Assembly: GCA_035578905.1 (NCBI GenBank)
Contig: JAQJVL010001213.1
Location: 62,001-126,000 of the forward strand
DNA length: 64,000 nt
Origin: Stictocephala bisonia
Taxonomy: Eukaryota; Arthropoda; Insecta; Hemiptera; Membracidae
Reading direction: 5' to 3'
The position numbers and the translations under genes are program-made. Positions 45,884 to 56,530 of the stretch are shown here, piece by piece (the first letter of the stretch is position 1; each line of letters opens with the position of its first letter). The notes under the pieces were generated by a model. It searched no databases, was not told the origin of the DNA, and saw only the letters and a program-made list of their open reading frames with translations.

Positions 45884-48037
45884 ACCAGTATCACGGAGTA
45901 CAACCAGCTATCACGGAGTACAACCAGCTATCACGGAGTACAACCAGCTATCACGGAATACAACCAGCTATCACGGAGTACAACCAGCTATCACGGAGTA
46001 CAACCAGCTATCACGGAGTACAACCAGCTATCACGGAGTACAACCAGCTATCACGGAGTACAACCAGCTATCACGGAGTACAACCAGCTATCACGGAGTA
46101 CAACCAACTATCACGGAGTACAACCAGCTATCACGGAGTACAAGCTCCTATCGTGCAAACTACAGTAAATAGACAACCAGCTATCACGGAGTACAAGCTC
46201 CTATCGTGCAAACTACAGTAAATAGACAACCAGCTATCACGGAGTACAAGCTCATATCGTGCAAACTACAGTAAATAGACAACCAGCTATCACGGAGTAC
46301 AAGCAGCTATCATGGAGTACAACCAGCTATCACGGAGTACAAGCTCCTATCGTGCAAACTACAGTAGATAGACAACCAGCTATCACTGAGTACAACCAGC
46401 TATCACGGAGTACAACCAGCTATCACGGAGTACAACCAGCTATCATGGAGTACAACCAGCAATCACGGAGTACAAGCTCCTATCGTGCAAACTACAGTAA
46501 ATAGACAACCAGCTATCACGGAGTACAACCAGCTATCATGGAGTACAACCAGCTATCACGGAGTACAACCAGCTATCACGGAGTACAAGCTCCTATCGTG
46601 CAAACTACAGTAAATAGACAACCAGCTATTACGGAGTACAACCAGCTATCACGGAGTACAACCAGCTACCACGGCGTACAAGCTCCTATCGTGCAAACTA
46701 CAGTAAATAGACAACCAGCTATCACGGAGTACAAGCTCCTATCGTGCAAACTACAGTAAATAGACAACCAGCTGTCACAGAGTACAAGCAGCTATCACGG
46801 AGTACAACCAGCTATCACGGAGTACAACCAGCTATCACGGACTACAACCAGCTATCACGGAGTACAACCAGCCATCACGGAGTACAAGCTCCTATCGTGC
46901 AAACTACAGTAAATAGACAACCAGCTATCACGGAGTACAAGCTCCTATCGTGCAAACTACAGTAAATAGACAAACAGCTACCACGGAGAACAAGCTCCTA
47001 TCGTGCAAACTACAGTAAATAGACAACCAGCTATCACGGAGTACAAGCTCCTATCGTGCAAACTACAGTAAATAGACGACCAGCTATCACGGAGTACAAG
47101 CTCCTATCGTGCAAACTACAGTAAATAGACAACCAGCTACCACGGAGCACAAGCTCCTATCGTGCAAACTACAGTAAATAGACAACCAGCTATCACAGAG
47201 TACAAGCTCCTATTGTGCAAACTACAGTAAATAGACAACCAGCTATCACGGAGTACAAGCTCCTATCGTCTAAACTACAGTAAATAGACATCCAGCAATC
47301 AGGGAGTACAAGCTCCTATCGTGCAAACTACAGTAAATAGACAACCAGCTATCACGGAGTACAAGCTCCTATCGTGCAAACTACAGTAAATAGACAACCA
47401 GCTATCACGGAGTACAAGCTCCTATCGTGCAAACTACAGTAAATAGACAACCAGCTATCACGGAGTACAAGCTCATATCGTGCAAACTACAGTAAATAGA
47501 CAACCAGCTATCACGGAGTACAAGCTCCTATCGTGCAAAATACAGTAAATAGACAACCAGCTATCACGGAGTACAAGCTCCTATCGTGCAAACTACAGTA
47601 AACTAATATAATAGACAACCAGTTTTCACGGAGTACAAGCTCCTATCGTGCAAACTACAGTAAATAGACAACCAGCTATCACGGAGTACAAGCGCCTATC
47701 GTGCAAACTACAGTAAATAGACAACCAGCTATCACGGAGTACAAGCTCCTATCGTGCAAACTACAGTAATTAGACAACCAGCTATCACGGAGTACAAGCT
47801 CCAATCGTGCAAACTACAGTAAATAGACAACCAGCTATCATGGAGTACAAGCTCCTATCGTGCAAACTACAGTAATTATACAACCAGCTATCACGGAGTA
47901 CAAGCTCCTATCGTGCAAACTATAGTAAATAGACAACCAGCTATCACTGAGTACAAGCTCCTATCGTGCAAACTACAGTAAATAGACAACCAGCTATCAC
48001 GGAGTACAAGCTCCTATCATGCAAACTACAGTAAACT
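45884..48037 (+). repeat. composite satellite, array 3
   Basis: The longest array. Its start duplicates array 2 (offset 1421). From about 46500 onward it duplicates array 1 (offset 4270 at 42268/46538, becoming 4217 at the ends, a difference of exactly one 53-bp unit). The shared order of rare variants shows that whole blocks, not single units, were copied. Confidence 0.95.
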
Positions 48038-48648
48038 AATACAATATAGAGAAATTCTAAGTAAACTGAATCTTTTTTATGTATTAACTAATCAAAAGCC
48101 TTTAAAAAAAATGTTCTTACCAAAGACGGCTAGTTTGAAATATATGAGATATTCTATAATGTATTAGCTAAAGTATAATATATTAAGAAATAAATATGAA
48201 AATTGTACAGTGAAAAATATATGTATAGTGAAATTTTTGAAATGTATCCCATATTATGAGACAAACGTATTTTGTAAAGTACAGTAAACTAGTGATAAGT
48301 ATTTAAGTCTTTTTGTTAAATTTAGCCATATCTAACAATTATAACTTTTTGATCGCATGAATGAGTTGTGCGATATTTTACAGTACAATAAAGAGCGTGT
48401 TGGATTCATCAATACAGCTGCCAAACACAATGGGAAACGTGCGGTTGAAGTAACCTACTGGCAGTGAGAACTGTTGTCGATGGCACATATTGACTTTACC
48501 AATGATTTACCACCGAATCGACCATGACTGATAGCCATTGAAAACCTTTACTGGTCTAAGTTTGATGTCTATCTGAAACTATGATAAAAAAGTAATGCAA
48601 ACTGCTATTTTAGAAAAAATTTAATATTGTTAACTTTTAAGTATATTT

Positions 48649-48650
<2 letters not shown>
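48038..48650 (+). repeat. satellite spacer, copy C, truncated by poly-T
   Basis: Similar to spacers A and B but with about seven substitutions and one extra A, all outside the 228-bp frame (48357-48584). It stops at GTATATTTGT, where a 38-nt T run replaces the last 30 or so spacer bases. Confidence 0.93.

Positions 48651-48687
<37 letters not shown>
48650..48687. repeat. poly-T run of 38 nt
   Basis: A pure T homopolymer at the right edge of the satellite block, truncating spacer C. It could be the poly-A end of an insertion on the minus strand or a repair junction. Confidence 0.9.
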
Positions 48688-48689
<2 letters not shown>

Positions 48690-48690
<1 letters not shown>

Positions 48691-51600
48691 AGCTTGAAAA
48701 TTAATCAGGGAATAAGACATTAAATAATTATAACAACCATTTTGTTCAGATAAACCTCTAAAAGATTTGTACAAAATACAATTTGTTAATGAACGTGTGT
48801 TTATATATTATATTGGCTTTAAAAACAACAAAAAATTTAAAAACCAAATGAGAATACAAAATTTAAAAGTTGTTGCTTAAAAACCAATAAAAGCTAATTT
48901 CAACTTAATCGGTTAAATAATGGCCCTATTTGAACTATAAAATGAAATATTGTTAGTATGTATTGCTTCTCTTCATGACGAGGTGTACCATGTAATATTT
49001 CTGTATCAGCCTGAATATTTAGTAACTTAAAAACTAATTTTTATTCGTAAGCTTTAAAACCCCAAACTATTATTGAATAGTTATTATTTATACCAATTAA
49101 GCTTCCTGAGTAGTTTAGAATCTTTCTGAATACTTTAAGAATATGTTATAAGAAAGCTTTGAAATCAAAAAAGTTTGAGAGGATTTTTTAAATGTATAAT
49201 ATCTTTCAGTATTTTAGCCAGTAACATAACTGGAATTTCACACTCTACACTTTGTAAATTAGATAAATGACTATTACAATCATTGTACCCTGTTGTTATT
49301 CCAACTTCGTTGTCTGAAAGGACCAACTTTATTGCAACATAGCGGTGTCAAGTGACAGAGAGCGTGGCTGTTTCTTGGGTGGGTGAGCGATTTCACCTCG
49401 TATGCAGTCCACCTTCTTAATCACTGGTGGACTTCAGAGGTAAACCCTAACCATTGTTCCTTAGGTTTAGGTTTAATGTAAGAGAATCCCTAATATTACT
49501 AACTTTGGCTGATAAAATGAGATCTCCTTAACTTTTTAACATTAATTAGACGTAACTACTTAGAAAAGTCATTTTTGGCTGACCAAATAAATAATAAACA
49601 AACGTTATCCCTATTTGACACATGTGTTTAATAGGGACACGTTTAGTTGTGCAACACTAAGACTTATACCGATCGAAATAATATTGATTCTACTGATTCT
49701 TCATAGGAATACATACTGATTCTACGGTTTCCTATTTTTTACAAACAAATTTACAAAATTGGTTACAACATTAGTTAACAACTAATTATAGTTTTAATAA
49801 AGTTCTAAAATTACAAAATTAATGATATATAAATAATATAACAAAAATACATGTCATTCATTAAAGTGCAATATTAAAGATATCATGTCAATATTATTGT
49901 TTATAGAAAAAACGTATGCCTGGATTTGTATGAATTTAGACACTCCTTTTTTAATATTTGTATTGATGTATCAAATACGTGGATTTCCGGATCAAGGTTG
50001 TTGCGTGACTTTCTTTCAGGAGTCGCGGGATGCAGCTGTGGCAAACGTACGCGGTAGGTTAACTTCTTTTTGCAAAAGTATCGGGCAGTCATGTTCCTAT
50101 TGGTACACGTAATTCAATAAATGATAGAAGTTCTGAGCAATTGAATTGTCCGTTGATCAGTTTGTATAAGAAAATCATATCTGACTCCTTTCTCCTTGAT
50201 TTTAATGAAGATAGTCGAAATCTTTACATCAGTTCTTTGATTGGGACCTCTAATTATCGGTAGCCATATCGCATGCCAACTAATCGTATTACTTTGGCTT
50301 GTATTTTTTAATGGAGTTAATATAGTCAATATATTCACTAAGGTATTGACTTATTTTCACAAATATATAACTTCTAATGGCCGATCTTCCTACCTGACAG
50401 ACTTACCCAACCCAAATGGAGATGTGATTGTTTATAGCTCTTCCACCTGGCATAATATGTGTATTATACAGTACTTAGAAACAAACACGTACGGCCTTGC
50501 TAACCAGGCTGCATGTACATAAAATACTTACTGTCCTTCTGCCATCCATACTCAAGAAAATTACATTCAATTAATGTATTTACTGTTAAAGTAACATATT
50601 ATTTAATTTAAACTACACCAGAAACTGACAAGTTAAATGCTAAGGTAATTGATTGTAAACGTTTTGTTTATAAGCAACAAAACTGTTGTTTATTTGGAAA
50701 GTCTAAAGAGAAATACCCCGTGAAGTAAACTGCGGGATTTCCATCCAGCCCAGAATAGGCTTATCGATCCAATAAGAGAAGTTTCAAAGAACAGGCTGTC
50801 AGGGGCATATGTTACGCCCACATTTGATACTCGCGGCTTTGCAATTATGTGAACGTTTTCCATCCCTTATTTTATTCCAGTAAACTGTTTGACATTTAAA
50901 TAATATAATACAATTACTATGTTTTAAACAATAGTTTTTAAAATAAATTTATTTATTTTCGATCTTAACATAAAATTAGGTACTATGAATTGTTGTGCAT
51001 GTTTCATAATTAGTCCAGACTAGCGTTTTAATTCTTTGAGATCGAATTATGTAGTTTCAATTTAAAAAACGTACGTTCGTCAACAATTTAATTTATCTCT
51101 TGTTTAGTAAATATTTGTGTTTTTAAAAGTAAATATTACTAAAAGAACTTACAATTTAAAAGTTTAATAACGAATTACTCTCAAATTTAAATATCACTAA
51201 GTTTTAGAGTGATTTATGACAAGGTCACTTTGTTGAAAGGCTTTTCTAAAACATATAATCCCTGGAGTATCAATGCATTAAAAGACAAAATTGAAAATAT
51301 CAGTTTTGAACCTGCTTATTTGTAATGAATATTTGATTTTAAAATGTTTACTATAATATTACATTACTTTTTATAAGTCTTGTTTATCATTCATACCCAA
51401 ATATTGAAATAAAATACGGTTTTGTATATTGTGTGTACAAATACATATATTTATGTTTGGCGTTTGACTGCCTAGATTAAATTCTTTTCTATCAGTGTTG
51501 TTTTATTCATTATTGTTTTTTATACTAATGATCAAGGAAATAAGGACGACTTCAATTATAGAGATAATAATTTACAAGCTAAATATACTCTTGTAGAAAA

Positions 51601-53380
51601 TATCTGAATTTTTTGGCTGGATACCTATGAGACACCCTGTTTACAGTACTAAACTAGGATTTATATGTAGGCGTAATATATTTTCATTTACCTTACAACA
51701 TACCTGTCTTATTGTATTTTAATTCTTATCATCCTGTTAAATAAATCTAAACTGTAAAGTTTCTAAATAAGTTGAAAAATCTTGAATACGCCTATTTTCA
51801 AAAATAAATTTAATTTTAAAAATACAAATACTGAAATAATTTGTTTGCAGGTCAGTTTTTTTAGTCTTTACAAATAAATGTTATATAATTTATTTGCCAA
51901 ATCATACAAGTATGCATGCAAGTATGCATAAATGAACTGGGAAGTGCTGATGCATGTGGCGTGAAACCACTTCACTTATGAATGTATAACTACGCTACAA
52001 GTTGATCATTTCCTCCCTGAATATACTTCCCTAACATCCGTATGCATAGCTATAACAGTTCTAAATATATAAATCTTGTAATAAATGTTTCATGGTTTAC
52101 TAACCAAAACGTACTTTCAATGTATGCCATATAAGATGAGTATTTCCTGTTACAAGAAAACAATCCCAGTTGTAGTAACTCTTTCACGAATTTATTGTTT
52201 TAAGTAGTGTTTATGATTAATTGTGTATACCTCATGATTACGTTCTGTGTAATAAATGAAATAAAAAAATGTTTAATTTAATGTTGGTAATTTTATTTAA
52301 TTAAAAAATATGAAACCTGCTACATTGTCTACATGAGTAATAAATATAATACATACGTCGAGCTTAATTCACCTCAAACGTCTAGGCATTATTCAGGGAT
52401 TGTTTATATTACTTTGTATCCTATTATTATTGATTTTAATTTAATAATAATTATGTAAGAATTATCATTACATTTTTCTCCTTGTTTTAGTAATACATTA
52501 TAACAATATATTATTTGCAAATTTTCTAAAATTTGTAAAAGGATATGTCTTAGAGAGGACTTCTAAGTCTCAAACATCACCTAACAAAGTCGTCTTCAAT
52601 TTTCATTATTACACGGCTTTTGATATACAACTCCATACCCTCCTAAACCCATTTAGTACCTTGACTCTCTATCTTTTATTATTTCCCTTTCAATTTTTAT
52701 AGTTTTTAGGAATCTATTATTTTCTCACTAAATATTCACACCTTTAGATAGGTTTGATTAGGTTATATTCATTTTAAGGTTATTTTAATATTAAAAATTT
52801 TCATTTAATATGATAAGTATATAATCATATGTCGTTAGGTTGAGGCGTAAACTAAAAAATACTCATCAATTTAGCTTAAACTGTAAATTATGTGATGATA
52901 GATAAATCAGGTTAGAACACATGGCTTGTTAGTCTTAATTGTATACAGGGTTAGCGAGATTATCCTCAGTTAAAATTTACTATCCATATAGAAAAATTTA
53001 GAATTCAATATTCTCTTATGTATATTTAGTAATTTTCTTATATTTAAGTTCGTAAAAGCCTTAAACTTTGTTAAACGTTACTAATTAGTAATTGTTACCC
53101 TTTAAAGCACGATTCGCTTAATTGTAATCTACTATTGATAAGCAGAATCTTGAAGGTATATGGCCAAGCAATTTAATTTCACTTATATAATAGTTACATA
53201 GACTAATTAGGATATGATTAGTCCTATAACGTAATGATGTAGGTATTGATGCTCAATTGTACTGCTTACGAAAATATTAATACTATAGATCAAGAATATC
53301 CTAAAATAAAAACATATAATATAATCTATAAACGTTTAATGACTGATCTTTCTCTAGCAAATTTCTTTGAAAATACATAT
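48690..53380. other. AT-rich noncoding stretch
   Basis: No gene was recognised. A GC-richer patch at 49320-49460 contains an 8-bp-arm hairpin (AGTCCACC...GGTGGACT). Another at 50700-50860 (CTGCGGGATTTCCATCCAGC) is not open over any length. Frames at 49885-50112 and 50241-50522 overlap opposite-strand frames and have no recognisable domain. Confidence 0.45.
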
Positions 53381-53381
53381 A

Positions 53382-53423
<42 letters not shown>
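53382..53423. repeat. (AAT)n tail of the LINE
   Basis: Fourteen AAT units at the 3' end of the LINE. Short microsatellite tails in place of poly-A are typical of several LINE clades (CR1, I, L2). Confidence 0.9.
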
Positions 53424-53425
<2 letters not shown>

Positions 53426-53599
53426 GGTTTATTGCTTAAAACAATATATAATTGTATGGCAATCGTCATAGTTAATATTTATAGCTAAAATTTTCCATTC
53501 ATACTAACATGAAAATCTCATTCAAACATACAATTTATTTTTCATACAGGCTCCCTTTTATTCGGATTATCCCAGTCTAGCCCCTAGTCAGTCAGCCAA

Positions 53600-54709
53600 T
53601 TAGATCCCCCATTCATGTGCCATGAACTCGTCGGTACTGTAGAAAGCGTTATCAATCAGAAACGTTTTCAGACGAGTTTTGAATACCTTGGGCATTGTGG
53701 CAATTGTGATTGCGTTAGGCAACCTGTTGACAAAATGAACTCCCGCCTGGGAAGGCAGTCGTTCATGGACCACCGTTCTGTGTCTCCCAGTTCGGTAGTC
53801 CTCCCTGCCTCTAGTTGGGTATGAGTGTAGGTCGCTACCTCTTACATGTTGGCATTTGGTCCTGAAGAACATGCACGTTTCTAAAATATAGAGACAAGGA
53901 AGTGTCAGCAGTTTTAGTTGTTTAAACGTTTCTTTGCACGACTCTCTGGGATTTAACTTTGCAATTATTCGAATTGCTTTTTTTTGAAGGACAAAAATTC
54001 TTGTCAAAAGAGAGTTTGAGCAAGCCCCCCACAAAACTATCCCGTAGGAAATATGCGGGTAGATTACTCCATAATATGCCGTCATCAGTATCTGAGTAGG
54101 GCAATATTTTGCTAGTTGCCTCAGCACAAAAATGCCTGAAGACAATCTTGAGCATATGCTATCGACGTGACATTCCCAGGTCAAACCTCGATCAAGGTGT
54201 ATCCCAAGGAATTTCGTCGAATAAACTTCTTCGATCTCGGCCTCATCTATCATTACTGCAAGACTATGATCCGAGTCGACTTGTCGTAACCGGAACTGGA
54301 TGAATGTGGATTTTGCAGGATTTGTTTTGAGGTTGAGCTGATTATACTGTTGAATTGTGCTATTGAGCTCTAAGAAGGACAATTGTTCCAGTTCGTTTTT
54401 TGAATTTGCTTTGAACCAGAGAGTCGTGTCATCGGCGTACTGAACGAGTCGCCCGTTGTGCACCAATAAGCCAACGTCATCGAAGTAGACCAAGAAGAGG
54501 AGTGGGCTGAGAATAGCGCCCTGAGGTACCCCGTATCTCAGCAGCTCCTCCCTCGAACTAACATCTGAGATTTTTACAAATTGCCTTCTGTCACTAAGAA
54601 ACGATTCAAGCCATCTAAGTGGCACTCCTCGTATCCCGTAATGTTCCAATTTACGAATAAGGATGTTGTGGTCCACACAGTCGAAGGCCTTTGATAAGTC
54701 TAGAAATAC
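53600..54709 (-). CDS. reverse transcriptase, C-terminal part of LINE ORF2 (partial)
   Basis: A continuous frame of about 369 codons, open at its 5' end because the element is truncated. The first catalytic aspartate lies in FLDLSKAFD (54706-54680). It is followed by VPQGAILSPLLFLVYFDD and the catalytic YADDT box (about 80 residues after the Val-Asp-His at 54676), then NLKTNPAKS, FLGIHLDRGLTWECHV, and a thumb/C-terminal region with HISYGIVLWG and YPTRGREDYRTGRHR. It ends at TAA-side MAHEWGI (53600). All three polymerase aspartates are present and there are no internal stops, so the insertion is fairly young. Without the endonuclease and the start of ORF2 it cannot move by itself. No proper start codon exists. 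Confidence 0.92.
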   Translation of the reverse strand, partial: VFLDLSKAFDCVDHNILIRKLEHYGIRGVPLRWLESFLSDRRQFVKISDVSSREELLRYGVPQGAILSPLLFLVYFDDVGLLVHNGRLVQYADDTTLWFKANSKNELEQLSFLELNSTIQQYNQLNLKTNPAKSTFIQFRLRQVDSDHSLAVMIDEAEIEEVYSTKFLGIHLDRGLTWECHVDSICSRLSSGIFVLRQLAKYCPTQILMTAYYGVIYPHISYGIVLWGACSNSLLTRIFVLQKKAIRIIAKLNPRESCKETFKQLKLLTLPCLYILETCMFFRTKCQHVRGSDLHSYPTRGREDYRTGRHRTVVHERLPSQAGVHFVNRLPNAITIATMPKVFKTRLKTFLIDNAFYSTDEFMAHEWGI

Positions 54710-54773
54710 ACTTATAATATATATAAAAAGTCTATATCTTATAATATATATAAGATAAGTCTAGAAATAAACA
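54693..54773. repeat. local duplication at the LINE 5' junction
   Basis: GATAAGTCTAGAAATA occurs at 54693 (inside the LINE, in the SKAFD codons) and again at 54756. CTTATAATATATATA occurs at about 54711 and 54737. A LINE-derived 16-mer repeated beyond the truncation point suggests rearrangement during insertion (template jumping or filler DNA). Confidence 0.75.
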
Positions 54774-54779
54774 TAAAAA

Positions 54780-56080
54780 TATGGCGAGTTATGGTTTATT
54801 TAAATAAAGAACACTGGTTTAGTGACACTCAGTGCATAAAATATTCTACAGATGACATATCTATCAAATCAATATTTATTTGATTAGATCTCTTTGTAAG
54901 TTGATTGCAGGTCATTTTTGTTGGCTTTTAAGTTTTAATTGGTAAAGAATTATTTGTTGTGTTACGGTTCAGAAATGATGGTGGTAAAATGGCTATTGTA
55001 GATGAGTTAAGTGACAATAAAGGGGGAAATGTATGTGGTGTGCTACAGGCTTATTGGCGTGGACAGACCTGGAAGGGGAAGGTACATTACCACATGTTGC
55101 AGTGATGGTCAAGTGTCATAAGACCTTACCTAATTGTTTACTTTTATTACATATAATTTTCACAGTGTTGTAGTTTGACTATTATAAAAGCACAAACAAT
55201 TAAGAATTCAACTTCATTTATGAATTGTCTTTGACAATGACATCAGAAATGTCCACTAGTCCCAAGTTGGTTAGCAGGTACCTGTATTGTGCGTTATAAG
55301 GGTTATAAAGAGAATGTTAAGTTTATTTTATTTTCCAATATGCAAAATCAAGCGTCTGAGTCAGAAAATACAACCAGGTTTAAGTAACCACAAGATGGCT
55401 TACAAAAAAAACAAGCATTCTGATCACTGTATGTCAAAGAAATGCATATTTTTTACCTGTTGATAAGCTCTTGATCGATTATTTAGGAAAACAATCGCTC
55501 AATAACTTGCCTATTTAGAAACTGGGAAACTAATATTTTTGCAAATTTTGTTATATACAAACATTACATCATAGTTCTGAATTGAAAATAAAAATTGTAT
55601 TTCAACAGCATATTGGGCGAAAATATTTTGTTTGTTTCTTTACGTATGTATGAACGTTCCAAATTATATTTATAATTTACAAATTTCTAGATGTTTTGAT
55701 GATCATGACGACACTTAATTGATAACCTTTATTTAAGCCCAAATTATAAAAGAGTTACCAAGCCCACTGTAGTTAGGCCTTGGTTACTTTATACTTATGT
55801 AGATGCATATATATACATATATATACAGGTTTTACATCACAAGAGGATTTGTCATTTTAATTGTTACTCAATGAACGGGGCCTGCCTTAGATTTATTAGT
55901 CGTATTCATGTAATGCCAAGGAATGTATGGATACATACAATCAGGCATATATTAAAATAAACATTTCAATCATTATATATACGAGTATAATGGCATATTA
56001 ACTGCGTTTCTTCAAAGTCCTAAGAATAATTATTTCCAGCTCCTTCTAATTTGGACATTTAATAAACGTGTTTTGGAATT
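54780..56080. other. AT-rich noncoding stretch
   Basis: No supported feature. Slightly GC-richer around 55020-55100 but with no open frame of note. Confidence 0.5.
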
Positions 56081-56094
56081 TATCAGGATGGATG

Positions 56095-56530
56095 GAGATC
56101 ATTACATTCCAGAATACACCTTCTTCTTCTGTATGGTATTACAAACGACTTAGCCTGCTCCTGAGAGCTTGCCTCATGTGCAGACAACCACCATGAAGTT
56201 AAGGAGTGGCACATCCTGGTACTGAGAGCTTGGTTCTTGTGAAGACAACAACGTTGAAGTTTAGGACCTACCAATCCCTCTTCTTTTTGTGCACACATCC
56301 ACCATGAAGTTTAGGAACAACTTACCCTGCTACTGAGAGCCTACTTCTTGTGCAGACAACCACCATGAAGTTAAGCAGTGACTCATCCTGGTACTGAGAG
56401 CATTTTTCTTGTGAAAACGGTGACCATGAAGTTTAGAATACTTCTCATAGATGCATCCTGTTACAAAGAACCATCTTTTTATGCAGAAAAGCAATATTAA
56501 GTTTGGTAAACGATGCGCCCTGCTCTTGAC
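56095..56530. repeat. 61-bp minisatellite, about seven diverged units
   Basis: Units of about 61 bp share CTGAGAGC, CTTGTGCAGACAACCACCAT and GAAGTTTAGGA. Clear unit starts are 56161, 56222, 56332 and 56393, with one unit shortened by about 10 bp near 56280 and decayed units at both ends. The 71-codon minus frame over it (56083-56298) is a by-product. Confidence 0.85.

Larger units (their letters stand above)
53382..54711 (-). mobile_element. 5'-truncated CR1/Jockey-type LINE
   Basis: Read on the minus strand, the element enters in the middle of the reverse transcriptase (VFLDLSKAFDC at 54709-54677), completes ORF2, has a 3' untranslated region of about 175 bp (with CAATAAACC near its end), and finishes in an (ATT)n microsatellite tail (plus-strand AAT repeats 53382-53423). 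The endonuclease and N-terminal parts are absent, the usual result of incomplete target-primed reverse transcription. The 41-kb relic shares its 3' end. The clade assignment (CR1/Jockey-like) is from sequence feel, not from a phylogeny. Confidence 0.88.

Noticed and set aside
42268..46965. Several 73-123-codon frames (YNQLSRSTTSYHG-type repeats)
   Set aside because: Translations of the 20-bp and 53-bp satellite units; they end wherever the 33-bp insert brings TAA or TAG.
41946..48037. CRISPR-like array of regular repeats
   Set aside because: Units are contiguous or alternate with a fixed 33-bp insert, not unique spacers, and the surrounding DNA is eukaryotic in character with no cas genes.
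50241..50522. 93-codon plus-strand frame
   Set aside because: No recognisable family, it overlaps an equally long opposite-strand frame, and upstream sequence has no promoter or splice evidence.
53615..54303. Plus-strand frames and a second minus frame in the LINE
   Set aside because: Shadows of the reverse transcriptase frame, which alone carries the FLDLSKAFD and YADD motifs.
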